NCBI RefSeq assembly: GCF_036711975.1
Contig: NC_091972.1
Location: 35,779,001-35,843,000, forward strand
Reading direction: 5' to 3'
DNA from: Onthophagus taurus
Taxonomy: Eukaryota > Arthropoda > Insecta > Coleoptera > Scarabaeidae
DNA: 64,000 nt
Below the pieces are notes generated by a model that saw only the letters and a program-made list of their open reading frames with translations, was not told the DNA's origin and searched no databases. The position numbers and the translations under genes are program-made. Positions 1-9,689 of the stretch are shown here, piece after piece (the stretch's first letter is position 1; every line of letters starts with the position of its first letter).

Positions 1-179
1 AACTCACATCAAAAGCAAGTTATTGGAAGCCGTCTCTACTAAAATATCAAATTACCAGTTTGGCTTTCACGTTTTTCTTTCACTTTCTTTTCTTTCTTAG
101 ATGTCCCATGCTTTTGTAGTGCTGATTTTTAAGTAACACGCTTCCAAAAACGCCATTCTGGCAGTGCCTGTATATCCGT

Positions 180-936
180 AAAGCGTTGGATTCAGTGTGT
201 CATCGGGGACTCCTATATAAACTCAATAAATTGAATATCCCGCCTTACCTCCTTAACCAATTCCTTTCCAACCGCTCCTCATTAGAAATATTAAAAAAAT
301 ACCTCTCCCGCAAATTTTCCCCTCAGTAAGGCCTTCCCCAAGGGTCTCCCCTCTTCTTGATATTGTACAACTTGTTTTGTTGCGATATCTACATGTGTCA
401 CTCTCGTGACACACGGCGCAAACATCGTATCTGCAGTCCAAAAGTTGCAAGCGCTGATCCAATCCACAGAAAGGTCGCTGCAAAAAGGGAGGTTCCAAGT
501 TAACCCTTCCAAAACCCATTCTATTTCTTCCTATTTATATTCCTCCTCCCAGCGTAATTATCCAATCCACGGTCATATTTCCCGTAACAATCTGCAAAAA
601 CCTATGAATCTCGATAGACAGAACATTAAAATTTTCGGACCATGCCATCAAGGTGAAGATGAAAGCGACCATTCAAGCTCTTCAGATCCTTAGCATACCA
701 GGGACGCGGCATATGCATCTCACAAAATGCGCCCCTCATATTCACAAGAGCATCTGCAGGCCGATAGTTGAATATCTGCCGCTGAAAATCTCTGACACAT
801 CTAGAGGAGCCTTATACCATTTAGACGGAGCGGAAAAATCTGTTCTTAGATGCATTACACGATTCCGACATCCCCAAAACCCACTCTTCAAGCCCAGCAG
901 CATAATCCGTCAAAAGATCTACCACTACACCTGATC
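180..936 (+). pseudogene. Jockey-like non-LTR reverse transcriptase fragment
   Basis: Translating the plus strand with frame changes gives a fingers/palm segment of a non-LTR reverse transcriptase. It opens with KALDSVCHRGLLYKL (compare the family motif KAFDSVWH), then a degenerate GLPQGSPL box near 330-350. It continues into the C-terminal part (KMKATIQALQIL... then HIHKSICRPIVEYL), typical of Jockey-clade ORF2. Stops and frameshifts interrupt it, and the YADD box is not clearly kept. No endonuclease part precedes it, so the copy is 5'-truncated or cut by the window edge. The clade (Jockey rather than CR1 or R1) is a judgement from motif style. Confidence 0.6.
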
Positions 937-1032
937 AACAGTTCAGATCTGCAGTTTTATTTGATAACCCCAAGGCAGCTTGAGGCCTAAGTACTGCATT
1001 ATCTGCGGCAATATGATGACCAGTTTCAGATA

Positions 1033-1240
1033 GAATGTTGGATAAGGCTAGTTTTGTTTACAAATGCCAATCATCCTCGGAAGGAATGTTGCGAAAACTC
1101 AGTTTTCTTTTGAAGTGTTAATCATTCAGGGGAAAGAATGTTAGGTTAGGTTAGTGTTGTTTTGAAACGCTAATTACAGCGTGAAGGAATGTTAAGACAG
1201 GTAGTTTTCTTTTGAAACTCCAATTAAAGCGTGAAGCAAC
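1033..1240. repeat. 51-bp minisatellite, four units
   Basis: Four head-to-tail units begin with GAATGTT at 1033, 1084, 1136 and 1187, giving periods of 51, 52 and 51 bp. Each carries a central TTTTCTTTTGAAA-like block and a TAATCA...GCGTGAAG-like end. The third unit contains GTTAGGTTAGGTTAG, three copies of the insect telomere unit TTAGG. A fifth partial start lies near 1247. Confidence 0.75.
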
Positions 1241-1261
1241 CCTAACGAATGTTAGAATAAG

Positions 1262-2135
1262 TTACCCGATACGTTCTAGTTCTAGGTCTAGTGTTAGTTC
1301 TAGTTTTATACTAGCACTATCACTAAAACTAACACAAGACCTAGAACTAGAATCATTCGGGTTTAGCCGTCTTAAGAGACGTGCGGCTAAATCCGAATGT
1401 TTCTAGTTCTCGGTCTAGTGTTAGTTCTAGTTATGCACTAGCACTATCACTAGAACTGACACAAGACCTAGAACTAGAATCATTCCGGTTTAGTCATATT
1501 GAGAGACGTGCGGCTAAATACGAATGTTTCTAGTTCTCGGTCTAGTGTTAGTTATGCACTAGCACTATCACTAGAACTAACACAAGACCTACAACTAGAA
1601 TCATTACGGTTTAGCCGTATTGAGAGACGTGCGGCTAAATCCGAATATTTCTAGTTCTAGGTTTAATTGTTATTCAGCGTTAGATTGTGGTATATTTTTA
1701 TTGAACGAAAAGTAGAACTAACACTAGACCTAGAACGAGAATCATTCTGGTTTAGCCGTCTTGAGAGACGTGCGGGTAAACCCGAAACTTTCTATTAACA
1801 CTATACCTAGAACTAGAATCATTTCGGTTTAGCCGCACGTCTCTAAAGACGGCTAAACCCGAATGATTCTAGTTCTAGGTATGGTGTTAGTTTTACATAG
1901 TAACAGTGCTAGTGTAAACCTAGAACTAACACTAGACCTAGAACTAGAAATATTTGGGTTTAGCCGTCTTAAGGGACCTACGGCTAAATCCGAATCTTTC
2001 TAGTTCTAGGTCTAGTGTTAGTTCTACTTTTATTTCAGTAAAAATAGGCAACAATTTAGCGCTTAAGAACAATTAAAACTAAAACTAACAGTAGACAGTT
2101 TCGGGTTTAGCCGTGCGTCTCTTAAGACGAAAATG
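1262..2135. repeat. Palindromic CTAGAACTAG/GGTTTAGCCG array
   Basis: An array of imperfect units about 120-140 bp long. Each is made of mirrored blocks: CTAGTTCTAGGTCTAGTGTTAG followed by its reverse complement, then GGTTTAGCCG..GAGAGACGTGCGGCTAAA, itself an inverted pair. The landmark GTGCGG(C/G)TAAA occurs at 1381, 1508, 1629 and 1770; further units are inverted around 1800-1900 and 1960-2130. No coding potential is evident. It could be an amplified foldback DNA transposon or a satellite. Confidence 0.7.
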
Positions 2136-2314
2136 CAGAGTTATCATAAGGACGTCACCTTTTCCAAGTAAAATTACACAATGCCCGTACTATTAAGCTA
2201 GGTTGCATTTTATGTGGGACAGTGCAAGTAGCTTCGTAACTATAGTTACTGCATTAATGTATTGCGAGTTATATGAAATTCCCGGTATATATAAATAATA
2301 GTTATTTATATTAC

Positions 2315-2421
2315 AAGTGGGCTAGAAACATAATTACAGTACGAGTGTGGAGAATTGCACGACGAGGTCGTAGACCGAGTCGTGTAATCACACGAGTACT
2401 GTAATTATGCTCTAGCCCACG
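2315..2421. repeat. Foldback (inverted repeat) element
   Basis: The arm at 2315-2349 (GTGGGCTAGAAACATAATTA...) pairs with 2388-2421 (...TAATTATGCTCTAGCCCAC). The intervening bases also pair (ATTGCACGAC with GTCGTGTAAT), so the whole ~107 bp can fold into one long hairpin. It resembles the end of a MITE or a solo foldback repeat. Confidence 0.6.
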
Positions 2422-2437
2422 TGTGATATACAGCATT

Positions 2438-2822
2438 TTATCTACGACTGCTAAAAATTACTAAAAAATCAATTTTTTTAGAAAAGTCTATTTGACATTT
2501 ATAAAAATATTTTGAAATGATTATTGACAATTTTGAATTGTCAGTTTCAACAACATGTTTAGTCATCTGGAATAAGTGTTTTGAAATGTAAAAACATAAC
2601 AATTAATGTTTATAATAAATAGTATTGTTTCTCTGTAAGTAGATAGCACTTTTTTTTTTTTACTTTTTGTATTGTTGCTGGTTTCAATAAATTAAGTCTG
2701 TTCTGATTAGGCTAAAAATGCGTTACGTAATGAAACCAGTGCGGTAATGAACTTCATTACGTAATTCAAATCACCTCAAATGAGTGCGATAATGATGACT
2801 TATCCAAGCAGTCGTAGATAAA
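2438..2822. mobile_element. MITE-like element with TTATCTACGACTGC ends
   Basis: A 14-15 bp terminal inverted repeat (TTATCTACGACTGC at 2438-2451; GCAGTCGTAGATAA at 2808-2822) bounds 385 bp without a credible reading frame. The interior holds a TTACGTAAT-type palindrome near 2720-2770. It directly follows the foldback at 2315-2421, so the two may be parts of one compound element. Confidence 0.5.
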
Positions 2823-3400
2823 TATATTTATTTATAAATAAAAAATATAATATATTAAACTAGCATTAAATTTAGGATGTTATCGCTGGTTCTAGTACAA
2901 TTTAAATTCAAGCCCTAAAGAAGCTTAAATATATAAGCGAAATATTGGCATGTGAAAATAGGATTGCTGTTTCAACAGTCCCTAATCCTATCCTGGAAAT
3001 TAAATTTAACGTTCCAGGTGTTAACGAGATTGATCAAAATCTCCTGCTTAAAAAATATTTATCTCCGAAATAAAACGAGATTTTGAAAATCGGATTTCAT
3101 CATGATAAAATATATGATAACATTTATATATCCTGAAAATTACATAGCAGTATATCATAAAATATTTTTTTTGTGACATTTCGTTGTAATGAAAAAAAAT
3201 TGTTAACCTAAATATATGGTTAATATGCTAGATCTTATATTGTAAACGTGCACCAACAAGACTCGAAGAGAGAAGAACATGAAAACTAGAACAGAAAAAA
3301 GAAGCAGTAGAAAGAATTTGTAATGCTGAAAGTAATGCAGAGATTGATGCCAATGTCGTTTGCGGCCCCGACGCTGCAACTAAGACTTAATTATATATAG
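2823..3400. other. No gene recognised
   Basis: AT-rich sequence with scattered stops in all frames. I see no coding pattern, no inverted repeat worth naming and no transposon motif. Confidence 0.5.
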
Positions 3401-3419
3401 ATAACTTAATTTAATGGTC

Positions 3420-4140
3420 TCTCGGTTAATCGCTTCTTTGCTAAAAATATTACTTTGTGATTTTGTTAAACTTAATTTTGGAGGATAATAGATGCCGAGG
3501 TCGCTGCATCCAGCCGTAACACTGCTTTGTAGATATAATAAGTCTTGAATCTTAATGGACGCAATTGTCGGCTAAAATTGAGGTCAAGATATATCTTCTG
3601 AACATAATGAGTGTTGAAGGTCTCAATAGAAACACCTTGGTTGCAAGCAGCCTCGGTTTTAATCTCTTCGTCCTTGCAATTAATACTTTGTCATCTTGAT
3701 CGCGTCTAATTAAAACATTTTTGTAATAATTGCGAAGCGCTGTAACTAAGACCGAAAGTTGATGTATTGTGGACATAATAACTGTTGAAGGTCAAAGTTA
3801 TGGCAAGTTGCTTCGGCTAAAATTTTTTCCTGCTGAAAATAATACTTTGTGATTTTGTTTGGACATAACAATTGATTGCCAAGGCTTCGCCGTTTTATTT
3901 CTGGTAATGTAGGGACATGGACGAAATTATCTGCTACAATGGAGACCGTTACTTGATCTTTTATGCACGTAATTAGTGTTGAAGGTCGCATTTGTAACGG
4001 CTCGGCTTTAATCTCTTCTTCGCTGTAATTAATACTTTGTGAACTTGACTGCATTTTTAAGTTCGAAGTTTTATTTTCAGTATTCTATGCATTCATCCAA
4101 GACCGTAACTTGATGTCTTATGGGCATAATAAGTTATGAA
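3420..4140. repeat. Degenerate interspersed tandem repeat field
   Basis: A block resembling CGGCTTTAATCTCTTC followed by TTAATACTTTGTGA recurs at about 3424, 3655, 3812 and 4009. A second block like GACATAATAAGTGTTGAAGGTC recurs between those copies (about 3595, 3775, 3965 and 4125). The spacing is irregular, 157-231 bp. The open frames on the minus strand here follow the repeat and show no protein family features, so I do not call genes. Confidence 0.5.
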
Positions 4141-4149
4141 GGTGTAGGT

Positions 4150-4920
4150 TAGGGCGTTTAATTTAATTGTAATGGAGAAAAATTGTTAACATTGATTGGC
4201 AGGATTGACCAAATTACAATAAATACTAGATGGATTTCGTTTTGTTTTTATAATTATTTTTTTATACATCAAGAAATTTATTCTTTTCTATAAGGGAAAG
4301 GCCATGAAAATCTTTAATACTTGCATCTACATTATTATGATTACTATTGGATCTAGGTATTTTGCATCTTTATCTGCAAGACGAATTTTAAATTTTTTGA
4401 AAAGGTTTAGGAAAATGTTGTTGCTTTCTCTAGTTTTATTTTGTTGTTATTTATAAACTATGAATTTATCTCTACAACCACATGGAAACGTTTATCTATA
4501 ATTAAGGTTGTTTTTTTCTGCCTAATAATCTGCGGTTGACAAGTTTTTCAGGATATCGGTTTCCCGCTGCGTTGATATTTTCTAAACACCCACCAATAAT
4601 TAAAAGATGTCAATACCTTTATTATCCTTTTGGTATGACATTTACGATCACATATTATTATATTTATTATCTTTTATATCAATTTTATATAAATCTAAGT
4701 TTTTATTTCAAGGATTATTGTTAGTTTAGAATTGGATTGGATGTTTGACTCACATCTTGTACATAAAAAAGCTTGGATGTAAATATACTGATTCTGTATT
4801 TTAAAACACCTACATAAAATAAAATTGATTTAAAAATAGATTTACAACCGTAATTAATTATAATAAATGTTGAATAAAAAAATTCTCCTCGATATAATTT
4901 GCTAATAAAAAATATTATTT
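4150..4920. other. No gene recognised; intron 1 of the lyase gene
   Basis: AT-rich sequence just downstream (minus-strand sense) of the donor site of the amidating-lyase first exon, so it belongs to that gene's first intron. No further exon of the lyase was found here or anywhere from 1 to 4920. Confidence 0.45.
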
Positions 4921-4930
4921 TTATACTAAC

Positions 4931-5280
4931 CGTTCATTCCAAACTCTATCAGCCCTATGAAACAAAACGGGTTGATCCTTTGAATTAACAGCAACTCCAG
5001 AAACTTGTCCCAAATTAATAGGTTTCAACGGCCAATTTTTCACAGCCTTTGGTACGTCCGGTTTTGACTGAACATCTTTCCGATTATCATCTTCGCCAGA
5101 AGCAAATCCGCGAGAACTACCTTCAACCATTACATCTTGGCGCGAAGTTAACGCCAACAACTGTCTGACTTCGTCGTAAATTTCGCGCTCGTTGAACGCA
5201 GTTGGAGAAGAATTAACGGTAGCGAAGAACGCGAAACCGGCGACGAAAAGAAAACCTGCGGCGACTTGAACGAACGCCAT
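4931..5280 (-). CDS. PAL: Peptidyl-alpha-hydroxyglycine alpha-amidating lyase, first coding exon (partial)
   Basis: This exon encodes the N-terminus of PAL, the enzyme that cleaves peptidyl-alpha-hydroxyglycine to release alpha-amidated peptides, the second step of neuropeptide amidation in the secretory pathway. It starts at ATG 5280 with a hydrophobic signal peptide (residues 1 to about 25, MAFVQVAAGFLFVAGFAFF). A variable pro-region follows, then WPLKPINLGQVSGVAV..FHRADRVW, which matches the opening of the PAL beta-propeller (family pattern GQVSGVA...FHRG.HVW; here Ala replaces the usual Gly after FHR). The exon ends at 4931 in phase 2 before a GTTAGT donor. The remaining two thirds of the protein must lie beyond the left edge or in another assembly piece. 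Insects encode PAL separately from PHM, which agrees with the absence of a PHM domain. The family is clear from the last 40 residues; which insect paralogue it is cannot be told. Confidence 0.82.
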
Positions 5281-6083
5281 TGTGCTACTGAAACCACACA
5301 GTTATCCGACGTCGTCGACAACAGCGGCTGCAGGATCGATACGCAGGAAACCGCGTCTGTGTGACGAGTACAATGAGAACGACTGAAGGAACCTCTGGTG
5401 GACGCAAAAGGTGACTAAACTTTGTGGAAGCATGAGAGACCCAGCTGAAGTATCAAGGTCAAACCTTGCCGGATCGATCCGCTGTATGAAGACTAAAAAA
5501 TTGGAGTTAGAGAAATCGGATTGTTTTAGTTGCTGGTGGTTCTTTAATAGGTTTTGCGGTGAAAGTAGATTGTGTAATGGAAACAATAGAATTGTTAAAA
5601 CTAAAAATGCTCCATCATTGAAAATTTATACTTCAATTGCACATTGTCAAGGATACTTTTTTTATATAGTATGTAAATTAATACGTAAATGATATTCATT
5701 AGCATCGTTATGGTTGTATCTCGCTATTCACTGCGTAATCTTTTGTTGTGATTTTTTTGTTTGCATTTTGTTGTGATTATATCCTCTGACGTCAGAATGA
5801 GCTGGACTGATTGTGAGAAGAGCGCGGTAGTTAATCGGGTTTTCCACATTTTTGAGTAGAAATCTGAAAATTTTAAAGTAAAAAGATAAATCTCATTAAC
5901 ATTATGTAGAGATGATTTTAAAGATGAAATTGTATTAAAAACCTTCCGGTTTTTAATTATGATTGTTTTTTGATTAACACCTATGTGTTAATTAAAATGT
6001 CCTTACATTCTTTTGTTATGATTAATTGTACAACCTTAGTTGTTAAAAAAATATTAATAACTTCATCAGAGAAATATCAATTA
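5281..6083. other. Lyase upstream region
   Basis: 5'-flanking sequence of the minus-strand lyase gene. The first ~150 bp (5281-5430) is more GC- and CpG-rich than its surroundings (GTCGTCGAC, GATCGATACGC), fitting a 5'-UTR or promoter. The rest is AT-rich. No TATA or initiator position can be assigned with confidence, and overlapping open frames show no family features. Confidence 0.35.
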
Positions 6084-6190
6084 CAGTGGAACCTCGGTAT
6101 ACGACTGCTTTAGAATACGTCCAATTCGGAATACGTCCTCTTTTAACAAAACGAATTTTGCTCGGTATGAGACATTTATTCAGGGTACGA
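6084..6190. mobile_element. Solo end of a pogo/Tigger-type DNA transposon
   Basis: The sequence CAGTGGAACCTCGGTATACG follows a TA dinucleotide at 6082-6083. This is the usual terminal sequence of pogo-group (Tigger-like) Tc1/mariner elements. No matching opposite end and no transposase were found, so it is a remnant. Confidence 0.5.
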
Positions 6191-6587
6191 CTAAAAAATT
6201 TGGTGAGAATTTTGCGTCATTTTTAAATACATATTTATTATTCAATATTTATTACTTTTTTAATAACTTTCACATTTATATAAGATAATTAATGAATTTA
6301 ATTCAATAATACGCGCCATCTTTGAACAAGTAGTGCTGTGATATCTATGCTAGGGGAATGCGGGATTCCCCCCTATTCTTGAATTTAGTTTTTAAGACTT
6401 GATTTAGAGTGAACGTTACCCAAGACTGTCTCTTCATGCCAATAATCTCATTTATTGAATCTACTACCTATACTTGTACAAATACTTGTCTGGTATTTTT
6501 CATTGCTATATATCCAGCACATTTTACATCAAAGATTACTTCTCCTTCATGGAACAGATCGGAGATATTACTTCCAGAAACTATGTA
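6191..6587. other. No gene recognised
   Basis: AT-rich spacer between the pogo-like end and the Ginger-like relic. Two overlapping short frames at 6409-6676 show no family features. Confidence 0.4.
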
Positions 6588-7523
6588 TATATGTTACCGG
6601 CAATTTGTATAATGCGGTATTCTATATAATACCTAGGCAATTTATAGAATACCTAAAGCGTTTAGGTAATATATGAAATATTATTAATTTTATACTTTGC
6701 CTAGGTATTCTATAAAATACCGAGTGCGAAGCCGGCAATGTGTGTAAAAGGCGAGAACAGGGAAGGAGAAAGATATGGCAGAAGGCTATGGTTCTAAAGT
6801 TGTTAGCCCATTATGCTTAAAAAACGCTGTAGCTGTAGAGAACCGCATCAGTTCCAAAGATATTTAACAGAGCTAGCTCAGAAAATGCTTAACACTTCTG
6901 AAAGAAAATTTCCCCATGTGCCATTGGGTACCACTGTAAGAATCCCTGTTCCGGAAGTCGACAGAGCATCACCACGACGATGCTCGCAATATACTAGCTA
7001 AAAAACGGACGATGAACTAAATAAAATAGGAACAAAGCTGTCCCTAATCAAGAAACGACACTCCATACAATTGCGAAACTGCAATCTATGGGGACATGTC
7101 AGGGATTTATTAAATGTACTTACAAAAAAACACTGTGCTTCAAAATGTCACAATATATTTTTTTACTTACTCAATTCTGAGAGGCCAGTAGATCTACGTC
7201 TTGTTTTTACAGAATTATTTTGTTTCCTAAGTTTTTAATACTTACTACTTGAATTTGTACAATAACTTATAGATTATAAAAAAGTTCATTATGAGTAAAA
7301 ATTGATAAATACAGACCAAAATCTATTTATTTTACACATTGCCGGTCGACCAACAGGTACTCTATGTAATTCCTAAGAATTGTATACATTACCTAGGTAA
7401 AGTATTTAAGGGACAATAATCTTCATAATATTTCATACATTGCCTAGACACTCCAGGTATTTTATGCATTACCTAGGCATTGTATAGAGTACCTGAATTA
7501 TATAGATTGACGGTAACATATAC
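6588..7523. mobile_element. DNA element with nested inverted repeats around a Ginger-like integrase scrap
   Basis: The outer ends TATATGTTACCGGCAATTTG (6588 on) and its diverged reverse complement (to 7523) form an inverted pair. Inside, subterminal copies of CCTAGGTATTCTATAAAATACC repeat several times in both orientations (6610-6720 and 7370-7500). A second inverted pair, GCCGGCAATGTGTGTAAAA (6731-6749) and TTTTACACATTGCCGGTC (7332-7349), brackets the coding core. The layout suggests a Ginger2-type or similar cut-and-paste element reduced to ~0.94 kb. Target-site duplication could not be settled. Confidence 0.5.
6780..7165 (+). pseudogene. Ginger2/KRBA2-like integrase C-terminus (decayed)
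   Basis: The plus frame from about 6813 reads AQKMLNTSERKFPHVPLGTT then VRIPVPEVDRA. This resembles the region after the integrase core in KRBA2-like proteins derived from Ginger2 transposons (pattern FP..IGD.VRIPIPDVDR). Downstream, in another frame, GTCQGFIKC...C looks like the start of the Cys-rich tail of the same proteins. The DDE catalytic core is missing, so it cannot be active. Assignment rests on remembered family motifs. Confidence 0.5.
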
Positions 7524-7689
7524 ACTAACAAGCTTGAGTTTTACAAATTACACCTGATACCCTACTATATTGCTTTCCTGCATTGCTTTCACCCGCCCTA
7601 TAACCCAATAAATAGGAGGAGACACATTTCATATTTTATATACACATACTCACAAATGTTCCCACTACACACGAAATCTAGATTGTATT

Positions 7690-8040
7690 AAACGCCATTA
7701 CTACACGATACAGTCTTTCTTTTTGCACTTCATCATACTCTCCACCACCCCATACAATAATTGAATCGTGCTCTACTTTGTTTTAAAACATTTTATACAC
7801 TCACAATCAATGCTTTCTGTTGCACAAAGTCCAATAACTATTCTCTAAATGCCATGTCACCTTTCGCTTTACAGAAAGTAGGTAAAATAGTATACTCTCA
7901 CGAGATTTAGGCAACCTCACAACACGCGATTATTTCTAAAAATCGGGAAATACTTCCAATCGAATATATCCATCAATCATTTCCTGCCACTAATCTACAA
8001 AAAAATTCTATGATCTGCTTTAATCTTAAGACTGCTTGCA
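7690..8040 (-). pseudogene. R1-like non-LTR fragment, copy 1
   Basis: The segment is homologous to 8820-9680 and 11400-11560. Shared landmarks are AATGCTTTCTGTT.CACAAAGTCCAA.AA and TTTAGGCAACC.CACAA.AC.CGATT. Read on the minus strand, the family encodes the reverse-transcriptase start (KVLDKI..RLLDFAK). This copy is the most degenerate and has no open frame. Confidence 0.5.
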
Positions 8041-8590
8041 ATTTTATTCACCAAAAACTCCTTCTTTTTATGGAAGAGATTATCAAATATAAAACATTAT
8101 CTATCATTTGTAAAACTTTTCTAGTTGCCATGCAAATACATTTCGAATCTGCAATGGCCTTATAAAGTCGGGTTTCAATCTATCACTTTGTTGAGATGAA
8201 ATATCGCTGGCGCAGTACTGATACGATGAAACAAAAATGATGCGAAAATAACCTGTTGATTCTTAATGGCATTGATTCAAAGTAGTCAGTAAGTAGGCAG
8301 AAGAACTAATAGCTTGCTGTAGTGCAGTAGTTACACACTATTAACTAGTAATGAAGTAAAGCTCTTCAGCTGGGTTAGAAGGAATATCTAAAGGTTAAGT
8401 TTTGCTCTTAGCAAGACAAGCAAACATGTCTATACATTTACGCCGATTTGATCGCATTAGTTTTTAGATATTTTGCGTATTACCTCCCTTCTCTACCCTT
8501 ATTTTGATAGCCTCTCATAGAAATTGATGATGGGGTTGATGCTAGAAGGGTTGCAGTTAACACAAGGGGCGTAATTGTGATTTGACACCG
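8041..8590. other. No gene recognised
   Basis: Spacer between R1-like fragments with no coding pattern or strong repeat structure. Confidence 0.4.
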
Positions 8591-8599
8591 ACACAATGT

Positions 8600-8795
8600 T
8601 ATCCACAGTTAACGCTTTATTTCCAATGTCTCAGAAAAAGATAGACAATTTAAGATAGACTTGGCATTTCCTTTATTGAAGAAGAACTGTTCATTCGATT
8701 TTTCAAAATTATTCAAAAGTACCGAAAAGTTCCTGGCTTTGATAATATCCCTAAGTCTCTTAAAGTCACCATTAACGCGGTTTTTGATGACTAAT
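8600..8795 (+). pseudogene. Non-LTR reverse-transcriptase N-terminal fragment
   Basis: The plus-strand reading contains KYRKVPGFDNIPKSLKVTIN, which corresponds to the R1/Jockey motif NKAPGPDGIPN.ALK near the start of the reverse-transcriptase domain. It is a short scrap ending at a stop near 8790. It points the opposite way to the neighbouring R1-like fragment. Confidence 0.55.
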
Positions 8796-8980
8796 TAATA
8801 ATATGTATAAATAAGCAAAAAGCCGATACTTGCGAGAGCCTTCAACTTATTCCCTGCAACCATGCCCTTTCCCATTCTAAAACCACGTTGTACATTCGTA
8901 ATTAATGCTTTCTGTTTCACAAAGTCCAACAACCGTCTTAGAAACAACTTGTCCAATACCTTTCTTCTCAATGAGACTAT

Positions 8981-9035
8981 GGGCTGGTTGTACCACCTCC
9001 CGATAAGTTTATCCGATAGATAAATTGGCGCACTA
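8981..9035. mobile_element. Partial MITE, GGGC(C/T)GGTTGTACCACC family
   Basis: About 55 bp matching the reverse-complemented start and internal GATAAATTGGCGCACT block of the complete MITE at 9177-9312. It is cut short where the next MITE copy begins. Confidence 0.6.
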
Positions 9036-9036
9036 A

Positions 9037-9174
9037 GGCCCGTTACTACCACCTTCTGGTTATGCTATCTAAGGGATTATTACCACAGTTACGGCTATTT
9101 TACGATTACTGATTGGCTAGTAGATGGGTTTATCTATAAGATAAATTTAACTAAAAGATGGTAGTAATGGACCT
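9037..9174. mobile_element. MITE, diverged copy
   Basis: About 137 bp with imperfect terminal inverted repeats: GGCCCGTTACTACCACCTT at 9038-9056 pairs with AAGATGGTAGTAATGGACC at 9155-9173, 16 of 19 matching. Its interior aligns with the reverse complement of the MITE at 9177-9312 (CTATCTAA.GGA.., CTGATTGGCTA), so both belong to one family in opposite orientation. Confidence 0.65.
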
Positions 9175-9176
9175 AA

Positions 9177-9312
9177 GGGCCGGTTGTACCAACTCCAGAT
9201 AAATTTATCCGATAGATAAATTGGCGCACTTAGCCAATCAGATTGCTTAAAACCGCTGTATCCATGGTAATTATCCGTTAGATAGTTTATCGGGAGGTGG
9301 TACAACCGGCCC
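9177..9312. mobile_element. MITE, 136 bp, GGGCCGGTTGTACC ends
   Basis: Terminal inverted repeats GGGCCGGTTGTACCAACTCC and GGGAGGTGGTACAACCGGCCC bound a non-coding 136-bp element. It is flanked by TAA on the left and TTA on the right. Short A/T target duplications and GG-starting ends recall PIF/Harbinger-type MITEs, but the class is not proven. Confidence 0.7.
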
Positions 9313-9689
9313 TTAGTAAAATAGTCTGACTTCTCGGTAGGTTTAGGCAACCACACAATACACGATTCCTTCCATATATCCGTAGAATATGTCAATTCGA
9401 ATACACAGTCATTAACCAATCCTTTCCACTAATCTACAAAAATCTCCCATGTTCTATACACAACAACTGTTGTAATCCTGAAGGCAACCATTCTAAGGTA
9501 TGTTTGGTCATATTTTCTATCATATCTTTTCTACATTCAGCAGTTTCTTGTACTTCATTCATAGGTAAAAAAAATCCTTCCGAGAACAGACTCATTTATT
9601 CCCTGCCACTCTCTCTTCCATTTGTTTAAGTACTCTCCGTCTTTAATACTTTTCTTGTATGTATTCCGAAACTTCCTACCTACTGTATC

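Larger units (their letters stand above)
8820..9680 (-). pseudogene. R1-like non-LTR fragment, copy 2, split by MITEs
   Basis: On the minus strand 8820-8975 encodes KVLDKLFLRRLLDFVKQKAL then ITNVQRGFRMGKG. This matches the R1-type pattern GKVLER.L..RL..F........QRGFR.G around reverse-transcriptase motif 2. Homology with the other two copies resumes at about 9316 after the MITE cluster 8981-9312, so the MITEs landed inside an existing copy. Frames are broken throughout. Confidence 0.55.

Noticed and set aside
1031..1260. TTAGG repeats as evidence of a telomere or subtelomere
   Set aside because: Only three consecutive units occur, inside a 51-bp minisatellite, and host genes follow on the right. 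This is interstitial at best.
3552..4054. Two minus-strand open frames of 74 and 102 codons
   Set aside because: They coincide with the degenerate repeat field and show no signal peptide, domain or splice sites.
5302..5692. Open frames on both strands upstream of the lyase exon
   Set aside because: They overlap a likely 5'-UTR/promoter, oppose each other and have no family features.
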